DNA of 64,000 nucleotides from Ignavibacteriaceae bacterium (GCA_023229425.1 JALNZG010000002.1:310001-374000), one strand, 5' to 3'. Positions 1 to 8,940 are shown, counted from the stretch's first letter. The notes: generated by a model from the letters alone, not told the origin. Translations and numbers: made by a program.

Positions 1-1
1 C

Positions 2-2290
2 AAAAAAGACCGCATCAGCGAGCATTTGATAATTGAAAACAAAATCGTCAAAACAATCATTACCGACTTGTATTACCCAAGTCCGTTTGCTTTTGATGTA
101 ATGCCTGTTGAAATTTTGGGAACAGCTTACGAGCAGTTTCTCGGAAAAGTAATTCGCATTACGCCTGCACATCACGCAAAAATTGAGGAGAAGCCCGAAG
201 TAAGAAAAGCTGGGGGCGTTTATTACACCCCACAATACATTGTAGAATACATTGTGAAAAACACAGTCGGAAAACTTATTGACGGAAAGACACCGAAAGA
301 AATAAGCAAAATAAAAATTGTTGATCCCGCTTGCGGAAGCGGAAGTTTTTTGTTGGGCGCTTATCAATACTTGCTTGACTACCACAAAAATTATTATTCC
401 GAAAACGGAAAGCCATCAAAAGGGAAAAAAGACAACCCGCTTACTCCCGCAGGAAATTTAACAACAGCCGAAAAGAAAAGAATTTTGCTCAACAATATTT
501 TCGGAGTTGATATAGATGTGAATGCAGTTGAAGTAACAAAACTTTCTTTGCTGCTTAAATGTATGGAAGGCGAAACTTCTAATTCTATTGCTCATCAGTT
601 GTCATTTTTTAACGAAAGAGTTTTGCCGACACTTGACGAAAATATTAAAAGTGGAAACAGTTTGATTAGTACTGATATTTATGATTACCAATTAGATTTT
701 GGAGATGAGAAAAAAATAAAACCGTTCAATTGGAAAAAAGAATTTCCGGATGTATTTAATATAAAAACAATGCCAAGCGCAGAACCACCCCAACAAGAGA
801 AATTAAAGAAAGCGCTTAGTAATATGGTGGGAGCGGAAAAAGAATTGAATAATGCAATGAGAGATTATATCCATAGTGTTAAAGAGCCGCAAGTTTCCTA
901 TGGCTTGATGGGGGGATTTGATATTGTGATTGGAAACCCACCTTACATTAAAATTCAAAACCTTGTTGAGAATCAGCCAAAAGGTATGTTGAATTATTTT
1001 TATGAGCATTATAAATCTGGACAAGATGGCAACTATGACATTTATGTTCTCTTCATTGAAAAGGGATATTCATTGTTGAATGAAAAAGGAATGCTCGGTT
1101 TTATTAATCCACATAAATTTTTCAATTCTAATTATGGAAAAAATTTAAGACAATTGCTAATTGAAAAAGAATGTATAAATGAAATAGTTCATTTTGACGA
1201 CTATCAAATTTTTGAATGCGCATCAACATATACTTGTTTGCTTTTTTTACAAAAAGAGAAAAAAAATAAATTTAAAGCAATAAAAATAAATTCAAAAACA
1301 TTCACTCCAGGAATATTAAAAAGAAACCTTGACTTTATTACTCTTAATCATAATGATTGGCAGAATAAGGATTGGAACATTACTACAAAATCAAGCAATA
1401 AATTATTAAGCAAGCTTTTTGTTAAACCCACTCTTAAAGAAATAACAACAAATATTTTTCAAGGACCAAAAGCGGGTGCAGATTATGTTTTTATTTTAAG
1501 ATTGATTGAAGAAAAGACCAATCATTCAATTTTATTTTCAAAATCTCTTAATAGAAAAGTTACCATAGAAAATTCTTTGATTAAGAAATATGTTAAGGGC
1601 AAGTTTGTGAAAAAATATTTTTTGGACTTTTCAGCAAATGAAGTTGAAATATTTCCCTATATCGGAAATACTCTTATTACAGAAATACAATTGAAAAATA
1701 ATTATCCTAAATCTTGGGATTATTTTGATGACCCAATTAATAAAAGCCTTTTGAAGGCAAGAGAAGATGGAAGATTTTCTAAAACATTTTGGCAATACAG
1801 CAGACCTCAAAACATGAATATTCTTTCCAAGGAAAAAATCCTAACTCCTTTCAATGCATTTAATAACTCATTTTCTTATGATTCATTAGGTGATTTTGTT
1901 TTCAGTGCTGGCGTATCTGGTGCTTATGGAATTTTATTGAAGGACGAAAATCATTCTTACAAATATTTATTAGGTGTCTTAAATAGTAAAGTGATTCAAT
2001 TTATTATCAGAAATATTTCAACTTGTCTGCGAGGTGGCTACTATTCCTATGAAAATAAATATTTAAAACAATTACCAATCCCAAAAGAAGATACAATTCA
2101 TTCTCCAAATATTATAAAACTGGTTGATCAGTTGCTAAAACTGAATAAAGAAAAAGCAGAAGCAAAATTAGAAACGAAGATTAATCAGTTGAAATCAAAA
2201 ATTGATTATTGCGAGAGCAAAATAAACAAAATCGTTTATCAACTTTACGATTTAACACCGGAAGAAATAAAAATTGTGGAACGGAAATAA
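2..2290 (+). CDS. Type IIG / Eco57I-like restriction-modification protein, N-terminally truncated by the window edge
   Basis: The frame is open to the left edge, so the start lies outside the window; 763 codons are visible. Counting from the TTG at 26, a SAM-binding motif I (DPACGSGSF) lies at about residues 100-108 and the catalytic NPPY of an N6-adenine methyltransferase at 304-307. The last 250 residues resemble the TaqI-type C-terminal specificity domain, with the stretches SGAYGI, LNSKVIQF and YLKQLPIP. In this family one polypeptide methylates and, through an N-terminal PD-(D/E)XK domain, also cleaves. That nuclease part would lie upstream and is not visible, so this could also be a stand-alone methylase. 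It converges with pdxB and no terminator is evident. Confidence 0.85.
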   Translation, partial: KKDRISEHLIIENKIVKTIITDLYYPSPFAFDVMPVEILGTAYEQFLGKVIRITPAHHAKIEEKPEVRKAGGVYYTPQYIVEYIVKNTVGKLIDGKTPKEISKIKIVDPACGSGSFLLGAYQYLLDYHKNYYSENGKPSKGKKDNPLTPAGNLTTAEKKRILLNNIFGVDIDVNAVEVTKLSLLLKCMEGETSNSIAHQLSFFNERVLPTLDENIKSGNSLISTDIYDYQLDFGDEKKIKPFNWKKEFPDVFNIKTMPSAEPPQQEKLKKALSNMVGAEKELNNAMRDYIHSVKEPQVSYGLMGGFDIVIGNPPYIKIQNLVENQPKGMLNYFYEHYKSGQDGNYDIYVLFIEKGYSLLNEKGMLGFINPHKFFNSNYGKNLRQLLIEKECINEIVHFDDYQIFECASTYTCLLFLQKEKKNKFKAIKINSKTFTPGILKRNLDFITLNHNDWQNKDWNITTKSSNKLLSKLFVKPTLKEITTNIFQGPKAGADYVFILRLIEEKTNHSILFSKSLNRKVTIENSLIKKYVKGKFVKKYFLDFSANEVEIFPYIGNTLITEIQLKNNYPKSWDYFDDPINKSLLKAREDGRFSKTFWQYSRPQNMNILSKEKILTPFNAFNNSFSYDSLGDFVFSAGVSGAYGILLKDENHSYKYLLGVLNSKVIQFIIRNISTCLRGGYYSYENKYLKQLPIPKEDTIHSPNIIKLVDQLLKLNKEKAEAKLETKINQLKSKIDYCESKINKIVYQLYDLTPEEIKIVERK

Positions 2291-2332
2291 TGTGGATAAG
2301 GATATTTACGACAGTTAGTTGTATCTGACCGT

Positions 2333-3460
2333 TTAATGATTAAAACGAAATGCCTTTAAGATTGTCCAAAGTTCTGCGGGAAGAGCATCTGCTTTTATAG
2401 AATAATTGGTAAACTCTCTCCTAAAAGGATATTCCTTCCGCAAAAGATCAAAATATTTTCCAAGTGATTTGTCACTTCCGGAAAAGTTTTTCAACCGGTT
2501 TGAATCTTCATCAATGTTATAAATTTTATTGAAGAGAGAATACAATATCTCTTCTACCGGTATCGAGGTAGAAATTTCGATTTCGGCATTTTCACATTTA
2601 AGCAATTGCGGCTGCCACAAAATATTTTTGTTGAAAAACTTGTTCATCGCATCAATCATCATTTTTGTGCCGTTGATTTTTCCTTCCAAAGAGTAACCGG
2701 CGACGTGGGGAGTTGTAAAAAGAACTTTCTTTATTAACTCTTGATCAATGTTCGGTTCATTCTCCCAAACATCAAGAATAGCGGTAAACTTATTTTCATC
2801 GAGCAAGTCAGATAACGCAGTATTATCAACCACTTCACCGCGCGATGCATTTATAAAAATCGTTCCTTCTTTTATCTGCCGTAGATTATTTTCATTAAAA
2901 AGATGGAATGTTTTATCATCGCCTTCATAAGTCAACGGTGTGTGAATAGTGATGATATCGGCAGTAAGAATTTCTTCAAGCGAAACGAAGTCAGGGTTTG
3001 ATTCTTTTTTCTGTCTCGGCGGATCGTTCATTAAAGCTTTCAATCCGTAAGCTTCTGCAAGTTTTACAATTCTGCTGCCGATATTTCCGACACCTACTAT
3101 TCCAATAGTTTTATCTTTTAAAGAAATGTTTTGCTTCACAACAGCGGAAAACAATGCTGTAAAAACATATTCAGCAACGGCATCTGCGTTACAGCCTTTT
3201 GCATCCGCAAATCCGATTGAATTTTTCAGCAAGTAATCTAGATCAACATGATCTGTCCCGATGGTTGCGGTTCCTACAAACGAGACAGATGTTCCCTCCA
3301 ATAAAGTTCTATTTATTTTTGTAATTGAGCGGACGATTAATGCGTCTGCATCTTTTAAAACCGACTTATCAATTTCTCTTCCGTGCAACAACCGCACTTC
3401 ACCAAACTTAGAAAAAGCTTCTTCGGCAAAAGCTACATTTTCATCAACAACAATTTTCAT
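2333..3460 (-). CDS. pdxB: Erythronate-4-phosphate dehydrogenase
   Basis: The enzyme oxidises 4-phosphoerythronate in DXP-dependent pyridoxal-phosphate synthesis, in the cytoplasm. The protein has 375 residues, the usual PdxB length. It opens with the PdxB-like KIVVDEN and carries a Rossmann motif GIVGVGNIGS. The D-2-hydroxyacid dehydrogenase catalytic Arg (NASRGEVVDN), Glu (WENEPNID) and His (TTPHVAGYS) are all present, followed by the C-terminal dimerisation region. A GTG six bases upstream (3464-3466) is also in frame. The ATG at 3458-3460 is preferred because the protein then begins like the family and the GAG of the marC end sits about 8 bases upstream. The gene follows marC with almost no gap, suggesting co-transcription. 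Confidence 0.9.
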   Translation of the reverse strand: MKIVVDENVAFAEEAFSKFGEVRLLHGREIDKSVLKDADALIVRSITKINRTLLEGTSVSFVGTATIGTDHVDLDYLLKNSIGFADAKGCNADAVAEYVFTALFSAVVKQNISLKDKTIGIVGVGNIGSRIVKLAEAYGLKALMNDPPRQKKESNPDFVSLEEILTADIITIHTPLTYEGDDKTFHLFNENNLRQIKEGTIFINASRGEVVDNTALSDLLDENKFTAILDVWENEPNIDQELIKKVLFTTPHVAGYSLEGKINGTKMMIDAMNKFFNKNILWQPQLLKCENAEIEISTSIPVEEILYSLFNKIYNIDEDSNRLKNFSGSDKSLGKYFDLLRKEYPFRREFTNYSIKADALPAELWTILKAFRFNH

Positions 3461-3462
3461 TT

Positions 3463-4101
3463 TCACTCAATCTTTAACATATTTCTAACAAGCGGTGTTA
3501 ATCCGGCAAAGAAAAATTCGATCGCGATAACCATTACGATTAATCCCATGATACGCATCAATACTTTGTTCCCGTTCTCGCCTAAAAAATTTAATACTTT
3601 GCGGGCACCCCACAAAAAGAGCAGCGTTACCACCATTACCAGGATCATCACAAAAAATAAAATTGCTTTATGTTCATAATCTACCGCATCACGCATCAAT
3701 ACAATGGAAATGGTAATTGCGCCCGGTCCGCATATCAAAGGAATGGCAAGCGGAGTTATCGCAATATCTTTTGCAAATTCAACGGTGCTTTTTTCTTCAT
3801 CTTTTGTGCGGATCAATTTTGCTTGCAGCATATCATAACCCGCCATAAAAAAGATAATTCCACCGACAACCCTAAGACTGTGGATTGAAATATGAAAAAA
3901 ATTAAATACAAGTTGTCCCGTAAAAGCAAAGAACAACATTATCAGTAAGGCGGTAAGCACAGCTTTTAGCGCAACATTATGAGCCTCTTTCTGCGTCATT
4001 TTAGCGGTAAGCGATGCATAAACCGGGATAACACCTATCGGATTGATCATCGTAAAGAATGAAGTAAAAGCTAGAAGCCCAAATTCGAATAAACTATTCA
4101 T
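3463..4101 (-). CDS. MarC family (NAAT-type, UPF0056) integral membrane protein
   Basis: This 212-residue, very hydrophobic protein has about six membrane segments. It shows the family hallmarks FFTMINPIGVIPVY near the N terminus and a Pro-rich LAIPLICGPGAI segment around residue 120. MarC relatives sit in the inner membrane; the transported substrate is not settled. The stop is adjacent to the pdxB start, so the two genes are probably one transcript. The 5' end faces the histidine operon, and its likely promoter overlaps the his leader region. Confidence 0.85.
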   Translation of the reverse strand: MNSLFEFGLLAFTSFFTMINPIGVIPVYASLTAKMTQKEAHNVALKAVLTALLIMLFFAFTGQLVFNFFHISIHSLRVVGGIIFFMAGYDMLQAKLIRTKDEEKSTVEFAKDIAITPLAIPLICGPGAITISIVLMRDAVDYEHKAILFFVMILVMVVTLLFLWGARKVLNFLGENGNKVLMRIMGLIVMVIAIEFFFAGLTPLVRNMLKIE

Positions 4102-4108
4102 TTCGTTC

Positions 4109-4139
4109 TTTGTTTGTAATGGAATTTTTTTTACTTTTG
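4109..4139 (+). promoter_or_regulatory. Candidate Bacteroidetes-type promoter of the histidine operon
   Basis: TTTG at 4109-4112 is followed after 19 bases by TACTTTTG at 4132-4139. This matches the Bacteroidetes -33 TTTG / -7 TAnnTTTG pattern with correct spacing. Transcription would begin near 4145, just upstream of the leader-peptide ATG at 4150. The assignment is inferred from the motif only. Confidence 0.45.
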
Positions 4140-4149
4140 TGCTGAAGTT

Positions 4150-4221
4150 ATGAAAAAATCTTTACCAAATATAACAATTCATCATCACCGCACATATTTA
4201 TCCTGCGTCGGCGGCGAGTAA
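4150..4221 (+). CDS. hisL: Histidine operon leader peptide
   Basis: A 23-codon frame, MKKSLPNITIHHHRTYLSCVGGE when read in two pieces, contains three consecutive His codons (CAT CAT CAC, 4180-4188). It ends at TAA 4219-4221, 29 bases before a strong terminator hairpin and 71 bases before the hisG start codon. This is the architecture of a ribosome-mediated his attenuator. When charged histidyl-tRNA is scarce the ribosome would stall at the His run, letting GTCGG (4207-4211) pair with CCGAC (4251-4255) and break the terminator. The antiterminator pairing is short: five pairs, a mismatch, then two more. There is no strong ribosome-binding site, and with the proposed promoter the peptide may be nearly leaderless. 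Confidence 0.75.
   Translation: MKKSLPNITIHHHRTYLSCVGGE
4166..4173 (-). promoter_or_regulatory. Candidate -7 element of the marC-pdxB promoter
   Basis: Read on the minus strand this is TATATTTG, a perfect TAnnTTTG. It would start a transcript near 4160 running toward marC. No good TTTG lies 19 bases further upstream. It overlaps codons 6-8 of the his leader peptide. Confidence 0.3.
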
Positions 4222-4249
4222 TCTTTTTTTGTTATTTTGAACACCAGCC

Positions 4250-4273
4250 CCCGACAAGTTTGTCGGGTTTTTT
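4250..4273 (+). terminator. his attenuator terminator hairpin
   Basis: CCCGACA (4250-4256) and TGTCGGG (4261-4267) form a perfect 7-bp stem around a four-base loop, followed by six T (4268-4273). It lies between the leader peptide and hisG, so it acts upstream of the operon, as an attenuator does, rather than ending a gene. Confidence 0.8.
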
Positions 4274-4291
4274 GTTTTAAAGGAATCAACC

Positions 4292-5170
4292 ATGAATATT
4301 TCAAATAACGGAAATTTAAAATTAGCCGTTCAAAAAAAGGGAAGATTGACGGACAAATCAATCGAGCTTTTAAAGCTGTGCGGAATTGATATTGAGAATT
4401 ATGCCGAGCGCTTGGTGGTTTCGTCATCATCGTTTCCACTCGATTTATTGCTGCTCCGCGATGACGACATCCCTGAATACGTTCAAGATGGAGTTGCGGA
4501 TGCCGGTATTGTCGGAGAAAATGTAATCGTTGAAAAAAAAGCAAAAGTGGAAACACTCCAAAAACTAGGATTCGGCAAGTGTAAAATAATGCTTGCCGCT
4601 CCGGAGAATTTCCGTTTTGAAATCTTACAAGACATAAATAATAAAACTATTGCAACTTCTTATCCAAACATTTTGCAAACATTTTTAGATGAAAACAATT
4701 TGAAAGCGAAAACAATTGAGATCAGCGGCTCCGTGGAAATTGCTCCGGCGCTTGGCGTGGCTGATTTAATTTGCGATATCGTTTCAACCGGAACAACATT
4801 GATGATGAACAAACTGAAAAAATCATTTACGGTTTATGAATCGCAAGCTGTTCTCGTATGTTCCGATCTTATTTTAAAAGATGAGAAGAAGAATGAAATT
4901 TTAACTGAACTTTTACGTCGCATCCGGTCAGTACTTACTGCGAGAAGTTCAAAATATTTGATGATGAACGTTCCGATTGACGCTTTGGAAAAAATTGAGA
5001 AATTAATTCCATCTATTAAAAGTCCGACCATTGTTCCTCTTGCCGATCCCAATATGGTAGCTGTTCATGCAGTCATACCGTCCGATCTGCTATGGAAAAT
5101 TGTTGATCAATTAAAGCAGGAAGGCGCTTCGGGAATTTTATTATTGCCGATAGAAAATATGATTTTATGA
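4292..5170 (+). CDS. hisG: ATP phosphoribosyltransferase, long form
   Basis: HisG condenses ATP with PRPP, the first and feedback-controlled step of histidine synthesis. The protein has 292 residues. The start LKLAVQKKGRL and the segment DGVADAGIVGENV are typical of the catalytic domain. The extra C-terminal region of about 75 residues (from about 215, including AVIPSDLLWKIVDQLKQEGA) is the ACT-like regulatory domain of the long form, which works without HisZ. The gene overlaps hisD by four bases (ATGA), indicating translational coupling. It lies directly behind the leader-peptide attenuator. Confidence 0.95.
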   Translation: MNISNNGNLKLAVQKKGRLTDKSIELLKLCGIDIENYAERLVVSSSSFPLDLLLLRDDDIPEYVQDGVADAGIVGENVIVEKKAKVETLQKLGFGKCKIMLAAPENFRFEILQDINNKTIATSYPNILQTFLDENNLKAKTIEISGSVEIAPALGVADLICDIVSTGTTLMMNKLKKSFTVYESQAVLVCSDLILKDEKKNEILTELLRRIRSVLTARSSKYLMMNVPIDALEKIEKLIPSIKSPTIVPLADPNMVAVHAVIPSDLLWKIVDQLKQEGASGILLLPIENMIL

Positions 5171-6453
5171 AAATCTTTGAATTAAATAAACTGAATAAAA
5201 ACGAAATTCAAGAGCTCACCAAGCGTCCGGCAATCGATTTTTCAAAAGCGTTTGGAATAGTAAAACCAATGCTCGAAGAGATAAAGCGAAATGGACTTCA
5301 GGCAGCGCTTACTTATGCAAAACAATTGGATAACTTTTCCGGTGATAATATTCTTGTCAGTGAAGATGAATTTTCTTCTGCAGAAAAAAATCTTTCAAGT
5401 GAAATTAAAGCAGCAATTTTGACCGCTGCAAACAACATTCGTGTCTTTCACGAAAAGCAAATTCCAAGAGCTTATGTAGTAGAAACCATGCCGGGAGTAA
5501 AATGTTCAAGGGAATTTCGCGCAATTGAGAATGTCGGTTTGTACGTTCCCGGCGGCAGTGCAATTCTTCCTTCTACCATGTTGATGCTTGGAATACCCGC
5601 ATCAATAGCTGGCTGTAAACGTATTGTAGCTTGTTCTCCTGCAAAAAACGAAAAAGTAAACGATGCACTTCTGTTTGCGGCAAAAGTGTGCGGAGTAAAA
5701 GAATTCTATAAACTCGGTGGCGCGCAGGCAATTGCTTTATTGGCTTACGGCTGCAGTGAAACTAAAAAAGTTGATAAAATTTTTGGTCCGGGAAACCAGT
5801 TTGTAACCGCTGCAAAACTACTTGTTAGTATTGATGTTGAGGGCTGTGCAATTGATATGCCGGCAGGTCCAAGCGAAGTATTAGTTATTGCAGATGAAAT
5901 GGCAAACGCTGCATTCGTATCTTCCGATCTGCTTTCACAAGCGGAACACGGTGTGGATTCTCAAGTTGTGCTTCTTGCTTTTTCAAAAACTTTTGCTGAA
6001 TCCGTTTTGACCGAAGTTGAAAAACAACTTGCCGAATTACCGAGAAAAGAAATTGCCGCTCAAGCGCTAAGTAATTCTTTCGTTCTACTGTGCGAGAACG
6101 TTGACGAAGCAATTTCATTCAGCAACAATTATGCGCCGGAACATTTAATTCTTCATTTGGAAAATGCAGAAAATTATCGAAGCGATATTATCAATGCAGG
6201 TTCGGTGTTTCTTGGTGAATATTCTCCCGAAAGTGTCGGCGATTACGCTAGCGGAACAAATCACTCGCTGCCAACTTACGGTTATGCAAAATCTTTCGGT
6301 GGTGTTAGCATTGAATCGTTTATGAAATCAATTACTTTTCAACAGTTAACCAAAAAAGGACTGCAATGTATTGCGCCTACTGTTACAAGATTGGCAGAGA
6401 CAGAAATGCTTTCGGCACACAAAAACGCAGTAACGATAAGGCTGAAACAATGA
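5167..6453 (+). CDS. hisD: Histidinol dehydrogenase
   Basis: HisD oxidises histidinol to histidine in two NAD-dependent steps. The protein has 428 residues, full length for the family. Visible hallmarks are YVPGGSAILPSTMLMLGIPA, KIFGPGNQFVTAAK, the zinc-site segment LLSQAEHGVDSQ, NHSLPTYGYAKSFGGVS and a C-terminal LSAHKNAV that supplies the last metal-ligand His. It overlaps both hisG and hisC by the ATGA arrangement. Confidence 0.96.
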   Translation: MKIFELNKLNKNEIQELTKRPAIDFSKAFGIVKPMLEEIKRNGLQAALTYAKQLDNFSGDNILVSEDEFSSAEKNLSSEIKAAILTAANNIRVFHEKQIPRAYVVETMPGVKCSREFRAIENVGLYVPGGSAILPSTMLMLGIPASIAGCKRIVACSPAKNEKVNDALLFAAKVCGVKEFYKLGGAQAIALLAYGCSETKKVDKIFGPGNQFVTAAKLLVSIDVEGCAIDMPAGPSEVLVIADEMANAAFVSSDLLSQAEHGVDSQVVLLAFSKTFAESVLTEVEKQLAELPRKEIAAQALSNSFVLLCENVDEAISFSNNYAPEHLILHLENAENYRSDIINAGSVFLGEYSPESVGDYASGTNHSLPTYGYAKSFGGVSIESFMKSITFQQLTKKGLQCIAPTVTRLAETEMLSAHKNAVTIRLKQ

Positions 6454-7517
6454 TTGATAATTTAGTTCGCAAGAATATTAAAAAACTAAAGCCGTACACA
6501 TGCGCGCGTGATTTATACAGCACCGGCATTCTTCTCGACGCGAATGAAAACAGTTTCGGCTCATCTTTCCAGGGATTTGAAGAGCTTCTTTTAAATCGTT
6601 ATCCCGATCCGCATCAAGTTGATTTACGGAATGCGGTTTCAAAATTGCTAAATGTTAAAGCGAATAAACTTTTCTTCGGCGTCGGCTCAGACGAAATTAT
6701 TGATCTGCTCATCAGAATTTTTTGCGAACCAAAGGAAGATCAAGTAATGTTGCTTGAACCAACATACGGCATGTACAAAGTAGCTTGCGATATTAATAAT
6801 GTCGAAACTGTTTCACCGCTGCTTAACGATTCTTTCCAAATTGATTTTGCGGAAGTCGAGAAATACTATTCAGATAAAGTGAAAATCATTTTTGTTTGCT
6901 CGCCCAACAATCCAACCGGAAACCTGCTTAACAAGAATGATATTTTGCGTTTGTGCAAAACTTATAATTCGATCGTTGTAGTTGATGAAGCCTATATTGA
7001 TTTTTCCGAACCTACCGCTTCTCTTATTAACGAAGTAAAGAATTACCGCAATCTTGTTGTGATGAGAACCTTCTCAAAAGCTTGGGGACTGGCCGGTGTG
7101 CGTCTTGGTTATTGCGCCGCAAATGAAGAAATAATTTCTTATTTGTTCAAGGTGAAAGCGCCATACAATATAAATACGTTAACGTGTTACGCGGTTTTAA
7201 AATCAATCACAAACGAAGAGAAAAAGAAGAGCGCTGTTTCTTCAATTATCAGTGAGCGGCTTCGTTTTGAAAACGAATTGAAAAGTATTTACGCTATTAC
7301 AAAGGTTTTTCCTTCGGATGCAAATTATTTGCTCATTCGTCTGCCCAAGGCAAAAGAAATTCAAAAGGAACTTGCGGAAAATGGTATTGTCATTCGCGAC
7401 AGAAGTTCGCAGCCAAAGCTTGATAATTGTTTGCGCATCACCATCGGAACAAAAGAAGAAAATGATGCGCTGCTTTCAGAATTAAAAATTCTTTTACAAA
7501 ACAAAGAAGTGAAATGA
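6450..7517 (+). CDS. hisC: Histidinol-phosphate aminotransferase
   Basis: This PLP enzyme of fold type I transfers an amino group from glutamate to imidazole-acetol phosphate. The protein has 355 residues. Features are LDANENSFG near the N terminus, CSPNNPTGN, VVDEAYIDF, and the PLP-lysine segment RTFSKAWGLAGVRLGY. The ATG at 6450 is chosen because it overlaps the hisD stop as ATGA, like its neighbours, and gives the usual N terminus; an in-frame upstream extension lies wholly inside hisD. Confidence 0.95.
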   Translation: MIDNLVRKNIKKLKPYTCARDLYSTGILLDANENSFGSSFQGFEELLLNRYPDPHQVDLRNAVSKLLNVKANKLFFGVGSDEIIDLLIRIFCEPKEDQVMLLEPTYGMYKVACDINNVETVSPLLNDSFQIDFAEVEKYYSDKVKIIFVCSPNNPTGNLLNKNDILRLCKTYNSIVVVDEAYIDFSEPTASLINEVKNYRNLVVMRTFSKAWGLAGVRLGYCAANEEIISYLFKVKAPYNINTLTCYAVLKSITNEEKKKSAVSSIISERLRFENELKSIYAITKVFPSDANYLLIRLPKAKEIQKELAENGIVIRDRSSQPKLDNCLRITIGTKEENDALLSELKILLQNKEVK

Positions 7518-8356
7518 AAAAAATAATTCAAATAAGTAAAACCTATTTCGTCCTTTCCAATCCGCTTTCTACCGGATTGATAAGCGGTTTACTCAAACTT
7601 TCTCAACGTGGGTTTGTTTTTCAGGTTAATGATGAAACTTTTCAAATTGAAAAATCACTCGCACAAATATTTCAAAACGAGAACTTATCTTTCGTCACGG
7701 AAATAAAACGCAAACCGGATTTTATTATTAGCGATATAATTTTTTCCGAAGCAGTAAACGATATTCTCCTTCAACTCCGCACTGCAAAACAACACCGCAA
7801 AACAAAGGAAACAGACATCACCGTTTCGCTTTCGCTAGATGGGAAAGGAAAAAGTAATATTGAAACGGGAGTTGGATTTTTTGATCACATGCTTGAGCAA
7901 ATTGCCAAACACGCAAACATAAATCTTACTGTAAAAGTAATTGGCGATCTTCACGTTGATGAGCATCATACGGTTGAAGACGTAGGTATTACGCTTGGCT
8001 CAGCCTTAACTGAAGCGCTTGGAAACAAAGCCGGAATACAACGCTACGGTTATTATCTTCCGATGGACGATACGGTTGCAAAATGCGCAATCGATCTCGG
8101 CGGACGAACATATCTTAATTTCAAATGTAATTTTAAGAGAGAAAAAGTTGGCGATTTTCCCGTTGAATTAACGGAAGAATTTTTTCGCGGATTAGCTTCA
8201 ACCTTAAAAGCGAATATTTTTCTTCGGGCAAAAGGGAAAAACGATCATCACAAAATAGAAGCGCTCTTCAAAGTGTTTGCCAAAGCCTTGAATGACGCAT
8301 GTAGAATTGATGAAAGAGCAGAAGGAAGTCTGCCAACAACAAAAGGACTTTTATGA
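7514..8356 (+). CDS. hisB: Imidazoleglycerol-phosphate dehydratase with a novel N-terminal extension
   Basis: Residues from about 92 to 280 are a complete IGP dehydratase: GVGFFDHML at 119-127, the metal-binding DEHHTVED at 149-156, and the second metal site NDHHKIEA near 242. The first 90 or so residues are not part of this domain. They are also not the HAD-type histidinol-phosphatase of bifunctional HisB proteins: that domain is about 165 residues and begins with a DxDGT motif, and neither is present here. The extension may be a small regulatory or degenerate domain. No histidinol-phosphate phosphatase gene is present in the operon. The gene overlaps hisC and hisH by four bases each. Confidence 0.92.
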   Translation: MKKIIQISKTYFVLSNPLSTGLISGLLKLSQRGFVFQVNDETFQIEKSLAQIFQNENLSFVTEIKRKPDFIISDIIFSEAVNDILLQLRTAKQHRKTKETDITVSLSLDGKGKSNIETGVGFFDHMLEQIAKHANINLTVKVIGDLHVDEHHTVEDVGITLGSALTEALGNKAGIQRYGYYLPMDDTVAKCAIDLGGRTYLNFKCNFKREKVGDFPVELTEEFFRGLASTLKANIFLRAKGKNDHHKIEALFKVFAKALNDACRIDERAEGSLPTTKGLL

Positions 8357-8940
8357 TCTCAATAATTGATTACGGCGCCGGCAACGTTGCCTCGGTTGCC
8401 AATGCGCTTGAAACGCTTAACGAAAAGCTTGTTATCACAAGCAACGAAGTTGAAATATGCCGCGCAGATAAAATAATTTTCCCGGGTGTTGGGGAAGCGT
8501 CATTCGCAATCAAACAACTTCACATGTTAAACCTTTTTTCAATGATGCGCATGATCGGAAAACCTCTGCTTGGTATCTGTCTTGGTATGCAGTTGTTGTG
8601 TGATTCTTCCAAAGAAGGAAATGTTTCGTGTCTCGGCATCTTTCCAACAACCGGAGAGAAGTTCGATGAAACAAAAACTAAAGTTCCGCACATGGGTTGG
8701 AACAAAGTGAAGCAAACAAAAGAGAGTAAGCTTTTCACCGGAATTAATGACGAAGAATACTTCTATTTTGCGCATTCATTTTATGTTCCCGTAAACAATT
8801 TTACAATCGCAACTGCGGACAACGGAATTGATTTTTCCGCTTCGTTGGAAAAAGATAATTTTTACGGCGTGCAATTTCACCCGGAAAAATCGGGAGATGC
8901 AGGACTAAAACTATTGGAGAATTTTATAACCTTATGCTGA
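8353..8940 (+). CDS. hisH: Imidazole glycerol phosphate synthase, glutamine amidotransferase subunit
   Basis: HisH releases ammonia from glutamine and channels it to HisF. The protein has 195 residues and is a class I amidotransferase. The nucleophile Cys76 lies in GICLGMQLL, and His176 and Glu178 in QFHPEKS complete the triad. The family signature YGAGNVASV is at the N terminus. The end overlaps hisA by seven bases. Confidence 0.95.
   Translation: MISIIDYGAGNVASVANALETLNEKLVITSNEVEICRADKIIFPGVGEASFAIKQLHMLNLFSMMRMIGKPLLGICLGMQLLCDSSKEGNVSCLGIFPTTGEKFDETKTKVPHMGWNKVKQTKESKLFTGINDEEYFYFAHSFYVPVNNFTIATADNGIDFSASLEKDNFYGVQFHPEKSGDAGLKLLENFITLC

Noticed and set aside
2291..2299. Perfect DnaA-box complement TGTGGATAA
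   Set aside because: It is isolated, far from dnaA, and expected about once by chance in a window of this size on both strands.
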